NCBI GenBank assembly: GCA_947596085.1
Contig: CANQEW010000009.1
Location: 1-61,865, forward strand
DNA: 61,865 bases
Direction: 5' to 3'
From: an uncultured Clostridia bacterium
GTDB taxonomy: Bacteria > Bacillota > Clostridia > Christensenellales > Aristaeellaceae
A program made the translations under genes and the position numbers. The first letter of the stretch is position 1. Every line of letters starts with the position of its first letter. This document shows positions 16,464 through 25,074 of the stretch, in pieces. The notes under the pieces were generated by a model. That model searched no databases. It was given only the letters and a program-made list of their open reading frames with translations, and was not told the origin of the DNA.

Positions 16464-18782
16464 ATGCTGGACACGATACGCAAGCGGGACGGCCGCACGG
16501 TCCCATTTGAAACGGAGAAAATCACCGCCGCTATATGGAAGGCATTCGAAGCGAGCCACAGCGCGAAGCCCTATGAAACCGCTGAGGAGATCGCGATGCA
16601 GGTCGTTCACAACCTGCGCCGCAGCGAGGATCTGGGCGTGCCCACCGTCGAGGATGTGCAGGACATGGTCGAGGCCGTACTGATTGAGAACGGCTTCGTG
16701 CGCACGGCCAAGAGCTTCATCCTCTACCGCGCCGAGCGCAGCCGTATCCGCGAGATGAACACGCGGCTGATGCGCATCTACGACGATATCACGAACAAGG
16801 ACGCCATCGAATCGGACATCAAGCGCGAAAACGCCAACATCAACGGCGACACCGCCATGGGCGCGATGCTGAAGTATGGCTCCGAGGGCGCGAAGCAGTT
16901 CAACATGATGTTCATGATGAAGCCGGAACACGCCGAGGCGCACCGTTGCGGCGACATCCACATTCACGACATGGACTTCCTCACCCTCACCACCACCTGC
17001 TGCCAGATCGACCTGATCAAGCTGTTTGACGGCGGCTTCTCCACTGGCCACGGCCACATCCGCCCGCCCAAGGACATCCGCAGCTACGCGGCGCTGGCCT
17101 GCATCGCCATCCAGGCGAACCAGAACGACCAGCACGGCGGCCAGAGCATCGTCAACTTCGACTACGCCATGGCCGACGGCGTGCGGCTGACCTTCAAAAA
17201 GAACTATCGCGACAACCTCTCCCGGGCGCTGGAGCTGATGGCGGACGCGGAGAACCCCGACGAGGCCGCGAAGGATATCCTCGAGGCCGTCGAGCGGGAG
17301 GAGGGCCTGGTGCCCACGCTGGTGCCGGATCCGGCGTACAAGGCCGCCGAGCAGGCGAAGCTGATCACCCTGGGCCTGTCCGCGGAGGACGCGGCGCACG
17401 CGCAGGACTTCGCCCAGCGCAAGGCCGAAAGGGAGACCGACAAGGCCACCTATCAGGCCATGGAGGCGCTGATCCACAACCTGAACACCATGAACTCCCG
17501 CGCGGGCGCGCAGGTGCCGTTCTCGTCGATCAACTACGGCATGGACACCTCGCCCGAGGCCCGCATGGTGATGCGCAACCTCCTCGAGAGCACGCAGGCG
17601 GGCCTGGGCAACGGTGAGACGCCCATCTTCCCCATCCAGATCTTCCGCGTGAAGGAGGGCGTGAACTACAATCCCGGCGATCCGAACTACGACCTGTTCA
17701 AGCTCGCCTGCAAGACCAGCGCCAAGCGGCTGTTCCCGAATTTTTCGTTCCAGGACGCGCCGTTCAACCTGCAGTACTACAAGCCCGGCCATCCGGAGAC
17801 GGAGATCGCCTACATGGGCTGCCGCACGCGGGTCATGGCGAACCTCGTGCACCCGGACAAGGCCGTTTCCAACGGCCGCGGCAATCTGAGCTTCACCTCC
17901 ATCAATCTGCCGCGCCTCGCCATCAAGTCCAACCACAATCTCGACGTGTTCTTCGAGCTCCTGGACAACATGATGAACCTGGTGTTCGACCAGTTGATGG
18001 ATCGCTTTGAGATTCAGGCGCGCAAGCGCGTGCGCAACTATCCGTTCCTGATGGGAGAGGGCGTGTGGATCGACTCGGAGAAGCTCGACTGGGACGACGA
18101 GGTGCGCGAGGTGCTCAAGGACGGCACGCTGTCGGTGGGCTTCATCGGACTGGCGGAGTGCCTGAAGGCGCTGATCGGCGAGCATCACGGCGAGAGCGAG
18201 AAGGCGCAGAACCTGGGGCTGGAGATCATCGGCCACATGCGCGAGATGTGCGATCAGGCCGCGGAGCGTCTGGGCATGAACGTAACGTTGCTGGCGACGC
18301 CGGCGGAGGGCCTGTCGGGCCGCTTCGTGAAGATCGACGCCCAGAAGTACGGCGTGATTCCGGGGGTGACCGACCGCGACTACTACACCAACAGCTTCCA
18401 CGTGCCGGTCTACTATGAGATCAGCGCCATCGACAAGATCCGCACCGAGGCCCCCTACCACGCGCTGACAAACGCGGGCCACATCTCCTATGTGGAGCTG
18501 GACGGGGATCCGACGCAGAACCTCGAGGCCTTTGAGAAGATCGTCCGCGTGATGAAGGAGAGCGGCATCGGCTACGGCTCGATCAACCACCCGGTGGACC
18601 GCGACCCGGTGTGCGGCTACAACGGCATCATCGGCGACACCTGCCCCAACTGCGGCCGCGAGGAGGGCGATCGCCCCTTCGAGCGCATCCGCCGCATCAC
18701 GGGCTATCTGGTCGGCACGCTGGACCGCTTCAACGACGGCAAGCGCAGCGAGGAGCGCGACCGCGTAAAGCACAAGATCTGA
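16464..18782 (+). CDS. nrdD: Anaerobic ribonucleoside-triphosphate reductase (class III)
   Basis: Oxygen-sensitive glycyl-radical enzyme reducing NTPs to dNTPs, 772 aa. An N-terminal ATP-cone (MLDTIRKRDGRTVPFETEKI, about 1-95) gives allosteric control. The barrel shows HIHDMDFLTLTTTCCQIDL and VPFSSINYGMDTS. The radical loop RRITGYLVG places the glycyl radical at about Gly747, 26 residues from the end. The zinc site DPVCGYNGIIGDTCPNCG shows three cysteines rather than two full CxxC pairs. AGAAAGGAG precedes ATG 16464. No activase gene (nrdG) follows; it must lie elsewhere. Confidence 0.96.
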   Translation: MLDTIRKRDGRTVPFETEKITAAIWKAFEASHSAKPYETAEEIAMQVVHNLRRSEDLGVPTVEDVQDMVEAVLIENGFVRTAKSFILYRAERSRIREMNTRLMRIYDDITNKDAIESDIKRENANINGDTAMGAMLKYGSEGAKQFNMMFMMKPEHAEAHRCGDIHIHDMDFLTLTTTCCQIDLIKLFDGGFSTGHGHIRPPKDIRSYAALACIAIQANQNDQHGGQSIVNFDYAMADGVRLTFKKNYRDNLSRALELMADAENPDEAAKDILEAVEREEGLVPTLVPDPAYKAAEQAKLITLGLSAEDAAHAQDFAQRKAERETDKATYQAMEALIHNLNTMNSRAGAQVPFSSINYGMDTSPEARMVMRNLLESTQAGLGNGETPIFPIQIFRVKEGVNYNPGDPNYDLFKLACKTSAKRLFPNFSFQDAPFNLQYYKPGHPETEIAYMGCRTRVMANLVHPDKAVSNGRGNLSFTSINLPRLAIKSNHNLDVFFELLDNMMNLVFDQLMDRFEIQARKRVRNYPFLMGEGVWIDSEKLDWDDEVREVLKDGTLSVGFIGLAECLKALIGEHHGESEKAQNLGLEIIGHMREMCDQAAERLGMNVTLLATPAEGLSGRFVKIDAQKYGVIPGVTDRDYYTNSFHVPVYYEISAIDKIRTEAPYHALTNAGHISYVELDGDPTQNLEAFEKIVRVMKESGIGYGSINHPVDRDPVCGYNGIIGDTCPNCGREEGDRPFERIRRITGYLVGTLDRFNDGKRSEERDRVKHKI

Positions 18783-18800
18783 GTAGAATTGAGATTATAA

Positions 18801-18829
18801 ATGGGGCGCCGCATGAAGCGGCGCCCCAT
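18801..18829. terminator. Bidirectional intrinsic terminator
   Basis: Perfect 12-bp stem ATGGGGCGCCGC / GCGGCGCCCCAT with loop ATGAA, followed by CTCTCGCTTATTTTAT, between converging nrdD and the sensor gene. Confidence 0.8.
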
Positions 18830-18850
18830 CTCTCGCTTATTTTATAATTT

Positions 18851-20986
18851 TTATTCTTCGTGACCGGACGGCCGGGATGCGAGGTGGCGCATCGCGATGA
18901 CGACCTCCCTGATTCGACCGTTCTCGTAGCGGGCCGGTTGAATGATGACCGCCGCCCAGCGATAGCCTTCGCCCGAGTAGCGTCGATATTCCCGGCGCAG
19001 GAAGCGCGATCCTTCGCTGATCGAGCGCCGAATCGTGAACGCGTCCAGCATCGCGCGAAGCTCCTCCCGATCCTCGGGATGCACCAATTCCAGATAGCGG
19101 TCAAAGGTCTCTCGATAGGGTGCGCTCAGCTTCGTCACCACCTCGCCGTCATAGGATTTGGCGGCAAAGCAGAGATCGTTGTCCAGGTCCACGTAGTACA
19201 GCCCGTAGAATATGCCGCTCAGCGCGCGCATGGACTTTTTGAATACCTTCTTGCGCTCGCCGCGTTCCAACTCGGCATTCTTCTCCACGTCCACATTGAA
19301 TACGAACACGTTCGCGAGTATGTCTCCCGTATCCGGATCGCCATAGAGGCGCACGTGCATACGGTGCCACACGTATTCATCCATGCCGGAGGAACATACG
19401 CGATAGTCCGTGTCAAACTCCGTGTTGCCGGAGCGGTAGGCTTCCGCGATGTTCGGCACGCTCATCTGCTGCACATGCTCCGCGTAGTCCAGCGGATAGA
19501 TGAAGTCTCGCAGCAGATTGCTCATGTCCGCGGTAAAGTCGCGCCAATCGGCTTTGTGCAGCGGTGCGAGCGGGCCCAGCAGAAGCGGGTCCTTCATGTA
19601 GATGTTGCGCCACAGATTTCGGCTGACGTTGATCGTCCACACGGCTACGGTGTGAGGGATGGTCGCATCCATGTAGCTGTTTTCAATCTCCGCGCGGCCC
19701 TGGGAAAGCAACTCCTGCGTGCCGTCTCGCACGCTGCAGACGATGACTTCTTCGTCCGTCGCATGCGCGTTCAGACGGAAGCGCAACCGTCGCACCTCCC
19801 GATCCGGAAGCGCCCCGCGCAGCAGTAGTTCCGCGCTCTCGCCGCGCCGAAGTTCGCTCAAGCGCTCGTGCAGCCGCTCGACGCTGTCCGAATCCAGCCC
19901 GCAAGCCGATTCCAGCGCCGGCAGTGACGTCAAGCGTTCCTCCTGACCCGAGTCGCCGAGCAGACCCAGCCCGTCGTAGCAGTTCATCAGGTTCGCCTGT
20001 CCCCGGTGATAGATGAACAGCGTCACCTGCGCCTCCCGCGCCATATCGCTGAGCATGTGGGCGCGCTCCCCAAGTTTCTCCCGTGTTGCGCGCTGATCAA
20101 GCCGTACCCGCCGCATCGCGAGAACGACAAACAGCGCGTGCAGGGCGAGCACCAGCAAGAGCATGGCCGCGATTGCGATCAGCATCCAGCTCTGATCCCA
20201 TATGAATTCATTCGCCGCGAACTCGGGAATCACGAGGGAGACGTTCCACGGCCGGATGGCGGAGCGCTGCTGCGTGATGTAGACCCCGCCGCCATAGTCG
20301 TGAATGTGCGCGATGGCGGATTCATTGTGGAGAAGCGCGGCGGTACTGCCGCCTGCGTTCATGGATAGAAGGGTGTCGTAATAGCCGCCGGAATTGAAGT
20401 CCGTATGATTGACCAAATATGCGCCGGTAATCGAGTTATACACCGCGAAATCGTAATCCTCACGGAAGGAGGAGCCGAGCATGCGCTCCAGCCCTTCCGG
20501 ATCGTAGCGCACGACGAGATCCCTTTCGTCGTCGATCCGCGCGCAGAGCAGCAGAGAATCGTCCGACAGCGCAAGGATGCGCCCTCTCGGAACGTCGTCC
20601 ACCGAATAAATGTAGGCGGTCTCAGACTCAATGGCGTTCGTACTGCCGTCCTTGTGGCGAATTACGCCGTCGCTGAGTACGCCGACTTCATTGTAAGGAT
20701 AATATTCATACAATGAACTGAGGAACATTTCCTCCCGGGACGGGTCCTCGGAGATCAGAGCCGCTGCGCTGTAGATGGTATTGAAGGAGGAGCGGACCAT
20801 TTGCTCGAACTGCGAAGTCACGCGGCTGGTGACGTCCACGGCCCGCGCCTCCACCGAGGCCCGCCCAAGGCTCACCAATGCTTCGACGACCAATATGGCA
20901 CACAGCGTCAGCAGCACCACAAGAACGATGCTTCCACGAATGACCGCATACCTGTCCTTTGCAAATAACTTTCGGATTCCGCTCAT
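18851..20986 (-). CDS. Membrane sensor protein with extracytoplasmic and PAS-like domains, no output domain seen
   Basis: Function unknown; looks like the sensory part of a diguanylate cyclase or kinase. 711 aa. TM1 about 19-38, an extracytoplasmic Cache-like region of about 225 residues (EYYPYNEVGVLSDGVIRHK, VYNSITGAYLVNHTDF), TM2 about 267-290, then about 420 cytoplasmic residues with up to three PAS-like blocks (around QVTLFIYHRGQANLMNCYDG, TDYRVCSSGMDEYVWHRMHV, and RYLELVHPEDREEL with a PAC-like end). No HisKA, HATPase, GGDEF, EAL or HD-GYP motif follows. Start ATG 20986 has GGAG upstream. It is a single gene bounded by hairpins on both sides. Confidence 0.7.
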   Translation of the reverse strand: MSGIRKLFAKDRYAVIRGSIVLVVLLTLCAILVVEALVSLGRASVEARAVDVTSRVTSQFEQMVRSSFNTIYSAAALISEDPSREEMFLSSLYEYYPYNEVGVLSDGVIRHKDGSTNAIESETAYIYSVDDVPRGRILALSDDSLLLCARIDDERDLVVRYDPEGLERMLGSSFREDYDFAVYNSITGAYLVNHTDFNSGGYYDTLLSMNAGGSTAALLHNESAIAHIHDYGGGVYITQQRSAIRPWNVSLVIPEFAANEFIWDQSWMLIAIAAMLLLVLALHALFVVLAMRRVRLDQRATREKLGERAHMLSDMAREAQVTLFIYHRGQANLMNCYDGLGLLGDSGQEERLTSLPALESACGLDSDSVERLHERLSELRRGESAELLLRGALPDREVRRLRFRLNAHATDEEVIVCSVRDGTQELLSQGRAEIENSYMDATIPHTVAVWTINVSRNLWRNIYMKDPLLLGPLAPLHKADWRDFTADMSNLLRDFIYPLDYAEHVQQMSVPNIAEAYRSGNTEFDTDYRVCSSGMDEYVWHRMHVRLYGDPDTGDILANVFVFNVDVEKNAELERGERKKVFKKSMRALSGIFYGLYYVDLDNDLCFAAKSYDGEVVTKLSAPYRETFDRYLELVHPEDREELRAMLDAFTIRRSISEGSRFLRREYRRYSGEGYRWAAVIIQPARYENGRIREVVIAMRHLASRPSGHEE

Positions 20987-21126
20987 ATTTTTGCCGCTCC
21001 GAATCCAATATTTATAAGCGCAGGAAATAAATAACACATCCTGAACTCAGTAATATTATAGCCGAAATGCTTTATGCGGGAATGAAAAATATGTGTATTT
21101 GGGGTGAAAAATTATGGGTGAAACGC

Positions 21127-21155
21127 AATATCGCCGGGCGGTTCCCGGCGATATT
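21127..21155 (-). terminator. Hairpin terminator downstream of recN
   Basis: Perfect 12-bp stem AATATCGCCGGG / CCCGGCGATATT with loop CGGTT, just after recN. The T-rich sequence follows only after several bases. Confidence 0.6.
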
Positions 21156-21167
21156 TTCATAAAACCG

Positions 21168-22844
21168 TTATATTCTTGCGCTTTCCAGCATGCTGCGCGC
21201 ATGCGCGATGCTGCTCTCGCTGTCCTCCGCGCCGCCAACCAGGCGCGAGAGCTCGCGCACGCGGCCCTCCTCGTCCAAGCGAACGACCCGCGTTCGCGTG
21301 CGCCCGTCCTCGACGCTCTTTTCCACCAAAAACTGGCAGTCGCCCAGCGCCGCGATCTGCGGCAGGTGAGTCACGCAGAGCACCTGCCGTTCCCGCGCGA
21401 TGGAGCGCATCTTTTCGCCCACCACCTGCGCCATCCGGCCGGAAACGCCGGTGTCGATCTCGTCAAAAACCATGCTGTCCACGCCGCCGCGCCCCAGCGC
21501 CTTCAGCGCCAGCATGATGCGCGACAGCTCGCCGCCTGACGCGACGGCGCTCAGCGGCCTGAGCGGTTCGCCGGGATTCGGAGAGATCAAAAACTCGATC
21601 TCCTCCGCGCCGCCTGCGCCCGGCTTTTCCAGCGGCCGGAACTGCACGCTGAAGCGCGTGCTTCCCATTCCGAGGTCCCTCAACTGTTCCAGTATGCCCG
21701 CTTCCAGCGCATCGGCAAGGCGCCGCCGCGACGCACTGAGCGCAGCGCACGCCTCGCGCAGCGCGTGGTCCCGTGCCTTCAATTCCTTCTTGTAGGCCGC
21801 GATTTGCGCATCGCCGGCTTCGATGGATTCCAGGCGCTCCTTCGCCGCCTGTCCGAAAGCGACGACCTCCTCCTCCGTCGCGCCGTACTTGCGCTCCAAT
21901 CGGGAGATCAGCTCCAGGCGGTCGTTAATGCGGTCCATCAGGCGTGGATCGAAGTTCATCTCTTCGCGCAGCGCCTGCAGCTCGCCTCCGGCCTCGCGCG
22001 CGCCGTAGTACAGGCCCCGCAGCTCCTCGCCGAGCTTGGCAAAGCGATCGTCCAGACGGGCGAGCTCCTCCATGGCGTCGGCGGAGCGCTTGAGCGCGTC
22101 CTGGGCGCTGAGCTCCCCGCCCTCTCCCACGTAGGTCAGGCGGTAGGCCAGCTCCACGCCGCCGCGCACCTTCTCCGCGCTCTCCAGCATCCGCAGCTTG
22201 CGGGTGAGCTTCTCCTCCTCGCCGGGCTTGAGCTTCGCGGCGGCAATTTCCTCCGTCTGAAAGCGCAGCGTATCGATCAGCCGCTCCCGCTCCGAGGCGT
22301 CCCGCAGCAGCGCCCGCAGCTTTCCCACGGTCTCCGCGCGCGCGGCATGCGCCGCGCGCACCGACGCGCGCAGCGCGGAATGCGCCTCGTCGCCAAATCC
22401 ATCCAGAAAGTCGATGTGGCGCTTGGGGTCCAGCAACGCCTGGTGCTCGTGCTGGCCATGCACATCCACCAGCAGCGCCGTGAACTGCTTCAGCGCCGTC
22501 AGCGGCAGCACCGTGCCCGCGATTCTGCACAGATTGCGGCCGTTGCGGCTCAATTCCCGAGAGACGCATACCGCGCCGCCGTCCGCGTCCACGCCCAGGG
22601 TGTCCGCCATCGCCAGCGCCTCGGGATTGTTGGAGATGTCGAACAGCGCTTCGACGCAGCCCTTCTCCGCGCCCGTGCGGATCATGTCCCGGTCGGCGCG
22701 CCCGCCCAGCGCCAGATTCACGCTATCCACCACGATGGACTTGCCCGCGCCGGTTTCGCCCGTAAGCACATTGAATCCCCGCGCAAACTCGATGCGCAGC
22801 GATTCAATGAGCGCGATATTTCGAATTGTCAGTTCCAGAAGCAT
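21168..22844 (-). CDS. recN: DNA repair protein RecN
   Basis: SMC-like ATPase acting early in double-strand-break repair, 558 aa, normal length. N-terminal IRNIALIESLRIEFARGFNV, Walker A TGETGAGKS, a long coiled-coil middle, and C-terminal LSRIMLALKALGR with Walker B MVFDEIDTGVSG. It is the last gene of the asp23-to-recN operon, directly after argR, as in many Firmicutes. Confidence 0.95.
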   Translation of the reverse strand: MLLELTIRNIALIESLRIEFARGFNVLTGETGAGKSIVVDSVNLALGGRADRDMIRTGAEKGCVEALFDISNNPEALAMADTLGVDADGGAVCVSRELSRNGRNLCRIAGTVLPLTALKQFTALLVDVHGQHEHQALLDPKRHIDFLDGFGDEAHSALRASVRAAHAARAETVGKLRALLRDASERERLIDTLRFQTEEIAAAKLKPGEEEKLTRKLRMLESAEKVRGGVELAYRLTYVGEGGELSAQDALKRSADAMEELARLDDRFAKLGEELRGLYYGAREAGGELQALREEMNFDPRLMDRINDRLELISRLERKYGATEEEVVAFGQAAKERLESIEAGDAQIAAYKKELKARDHALREACAALSASRRRLADALEAGILEQLRDLGMGSTRFSVQFRPLEKPGAGGAEEIEFLISPNPGEPLRPLSAVASGGELSRIMLALKALGRGGVDSMVFDEIDTGVSGRMAQVVGEKMRSIARERQVLCVTHLPQIAALGDCQFLVEKSVEDGRTRTRVVRLDEEGRVRELSRLVGGAEDSESSIAHARSMLESARI

Positions 22845-22861
22845 GGATGCCTCGCTCGTCC

Positions 22862-23314
22862 TTATCTCTTGTTCAGTGCACCGAAGCGGCCCTGCAGGCT
22901 CTCAATGGCCTCGGCGGAGCGTCCGATGATCAGCAGCGTGTTGTCGCCGGCGATGGTGCCCAGCACTTCGTTCCACTTCATGGAGTCGATGGCTTCGCAG
23001 GCGGCGGACGCGCTGGCCGGCAGGGTCTTGATGACCATCAGGTTGCCCACGCAGTCGACGCTCACGATGGACTCGGCCAGTATGCGCACAAAGCGGTCGT
23101 TCATGCCCTTCTCGGCGCGTTCGACGGTGGCGTACTTGTAGCCGCCGTTCTCGGAGAGCACCTTCAGCAGTCGAAGCTCCTTGATGTCGCGAGAAACCGT
23201 GGCCTGCGTCACCTTTACGCCGTGATTTTTGAGCTCCTCCGCGAGCTCCTCCTGCGTCTCGATGTCCTTATTCTCAATGATTTCCAATATCAGCCCGTGG
23301 CGCGTGCTCTTCAT
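22862..23314 (-). CDS. argR: Arginine repressor
   Basis: Arginine-dependent hexameric repressor of arginine metabolism genes, 150 aa. The winged helix-turn-helix is seen in IETQEELAEELKNHGVKVTQ followed by ATVSRDIKELRLLKV. The C-terminal oligomerisation/arginine domain includes GTIAGDNTLLIIG. GGAGGGG precedes the ATG. Located between nadK and recN as in other Firmicutes. Confidence 0.95.
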   Translation of the reverse strand: MKSTRHGLILEIIENKDIETQEELAEELKNHGVKVTQATVSRDIKELRLLKVLSENGGYKYATVERAEKGMNDRFVRILAESIVSVDCVGNLMVIKTLPASASAACEAIDSMKWNEVLGTIAGDNTLLIIGRSAEAIESLQGRFGALNKR

Positions 23315-23348
23315 GTCATATTCCCCTCCGTTTCCTCCCCGCGCGGAA

Positions 23349-24194
23349 TCAGTGGGTCCACTCCGAAAGTTTGTCCCGAAGCAGACTGAAATAGTTGCGG
23401 TCGTGGAGGCGAATAAACCGCGCCTTCAAATCGGAGCGCACGACAGTCACGCAACCCCCCGGAGCGAGCTCCACGGTCTTGCGGCCATCCAACACGGCGT
23501 GCGCGCCACAGCTGTCGTCCAGCACGCGAATGTTTACGGCGTCGCCCGAGGAGACCACCACCGGCCGCGCGTTCATCGTGTGCGGGCAGATCGGCGTTAT
23601 GACAAAGCAATCCAACCCGGGCCGCACGATCGGCCCGCCGGCGGAGAGCGAATAGGCGGTGGAACCCGTAGCGCTGGCGACGATCAGACCATCCCCCGAT
23701 ATCCGATCCACCAGTATTCCGTTGACTTCGATCTCCAGCGAGAGCACTCGCACCGCGGGCGACGAGCGCGTGACAACCACCTCGTTCAACGCAAAGACAT
23801 TGAACGGATTCTCGCCCCGCAGGGTCATCGTCATTCGACTGTCGATCGCATACCGCCCCTCCAGAACGCTCGTCACGTCCCGGCGAAGCTCCTTCGGGTC
23901 CACCTCGGTCAGGAAACCCATTCTCCCCAGGTTGATGCCCAGCATGGGAATGTCGTTTGGAAGCGCATAATCCAACGCCGAGAGCAGCGTCCCGTCGCCG
24001 CCCAGCACCGTCAGAAGATCGCACTCGTCAAAGCTCCGGGCGGAAAGCTCCGGATTTCCGAGCGCGTGCGCCAGCGTGATTCCCGTAGTTACCGCAACGC
24101 CATATTCGTCCAACAGCTCTTTCAATTCGCGGGCAACTTCGAAGCCGGCCCGCTTGGACGGATTCCAAACGATGCCGACATTTCGAAATTCCAT
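23349..24194 (-). CDS. nadK: NAD kinase
   Basis: Phosphorylates NAD to NADP, 281 aa. Diagnostic motifs: LTVLGGDGTLLSALDYA (the GGDG site), PMLGINLGRMGFLTEV, and GSTAYSLSAGGPIV. Start chosen at ATG 24194, nine bases after GAGGTG; the GTG three codons earlier touches that site. It lies between tlyA and argR in the conserved operon. Confidence 0.95.
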   Translation of the reverse strand: MEFRNVGIVWNPSKRAGFEVARELKELLDEYGVAVTTGITLAHALGNPELSARSFDECDLLTVLGGDGTLLSALDYALPNDIPMLGINLGRMGFLTEVDPKELRRDVTSVLEGRYAIDSRMTMTLRGENPFNVFALNEVVVTRSSPAVRVLSLEIEVNGILVDRISGDGLIVASATGSTAYSLSAGGPIVRPGLDCFVITPICPHTMNARPVVVSSGDAVNIRVLDDSCGAHAVLDGRKTVELAPGGCVTVVRSDLKARFIRLHDRNYFSLLRDKLSEWTH

Positions 24195-24243
24195 GCGAAT
24201 CACCTCACGTCCTCATATAGAATATACCGAAAGAAAGCGTAAC

Positions 24244-25074
24244 TTACAAGGGGCCAATTGTCGATTTTAGAAAAAAGTCATAAGCTGACGCAATTATGTC
24301 ATCTATCACCACGGGGTTCAACTCCTCCCTCCCTTCATCTCGCGGAAGCAGATGGAGCAGAAATTCGATATTCCCTTCCGGCCCGCGGATCGGAGAGTGA
24401 TCGAGGCCCACGGCGGCCCATTCGGTCTCGCGCACGAAGGCGAGGATGTCCTGTAGCACGCTCCTGTGCACCGCCGGATCGCGTACCACGCCGCGCTCCC
24501 CCACGTCCTCCTTTGGCGCCTCAAACTGCGGCTTTACCAGCGCCACAAACTCTCTGCGGCCCGTCAGGAGTGGCAGCACCGCCGGCAGCACCGCCTTGAG
24601 GGAGATAAACGAGACGTCCGTCGCCCCGAACTCCGGCGCCACGGGAAAGTGCTCCGCCGTCAACAGCCGCGCGTTGGTCCGCTCCAGCGCCGTGACTCGC
24701 GGGTCGCTGCGCAGGCGGTAGTCCAGCAGGTTGTATCCCACGTCCACGCAGTAGACGCGCTTCGCCCCGGCGCGCAGCATCACGTCCGTAAAGCCGCCGG
24801 TGGATGCGCCCACGTCCACGCACACCGCGCCGTTCAGGTCGATATGGAATACCTCCAGCGCGCGCCGGAGCTTGTGCGCGCCGCGGCTGACGTAGGCGTC
24901 CACCGCGCCCCTGACGCGCAGTGCCTCGCCCGGCTTCACCGGATCGCCCGGCCGCAGCAGCTTGCGATCCCCGGCCATCGCCCGGCCCTCCATGATCAGC
25001 GCTCGCGCGAGGGCAATGCTTTGCAAATTCAGATCGTTGAACAGCGCCTCGTCGGCGCGGCGCGCGCCCTTCAC
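24244..25074 (-). CDS. tlyA: TlyA-family rRNA 2'-O-methyltransferase / S4-domain protein
   Basis: Predicted rRNA (cytidine-2'-O) methyltransferase of the TlyA/FtsJ-like group, 276 aa. An S4 RNA-binding domain at the N-terminus (ALARALIMEGRAMAGDRKLL) is followed by the SAM-binding motif DVGASTGGFTDVMLRAGA. Later IKGPEG-type features are replaced by SPIRGPEGNIEFLLHL. The GTG start overlaps the dxs stop by 4 nt, with GAGGGGAG upstream. Methylation activity and target are inferred from the family. Confidence 0.88.
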   Translation of the reverse strand: MKGARRADEALFNDLNLQSIALARALIMEGRAMAGDRKLLRPGDPVKPGEALRVRGAVDAYVSRGAHKLRRALEVFHIDLNGAVCVDVGASTGGFTDVMLRAGAKRVYCVDVGYNLLDYRLRSDPRVTALERTNARLLTAEHFPVAPEFGATDVSFISLKAVLPAVLPLLTGRREFVALVKPQFEAPKEDVGERGVVRDPAVHRSVLQDILAFVRETEWAAVGLDHSPIRGPEGNIEFLLHLLPRDEGREELNPVVIDDIIASAYDFFLKSTIGPL

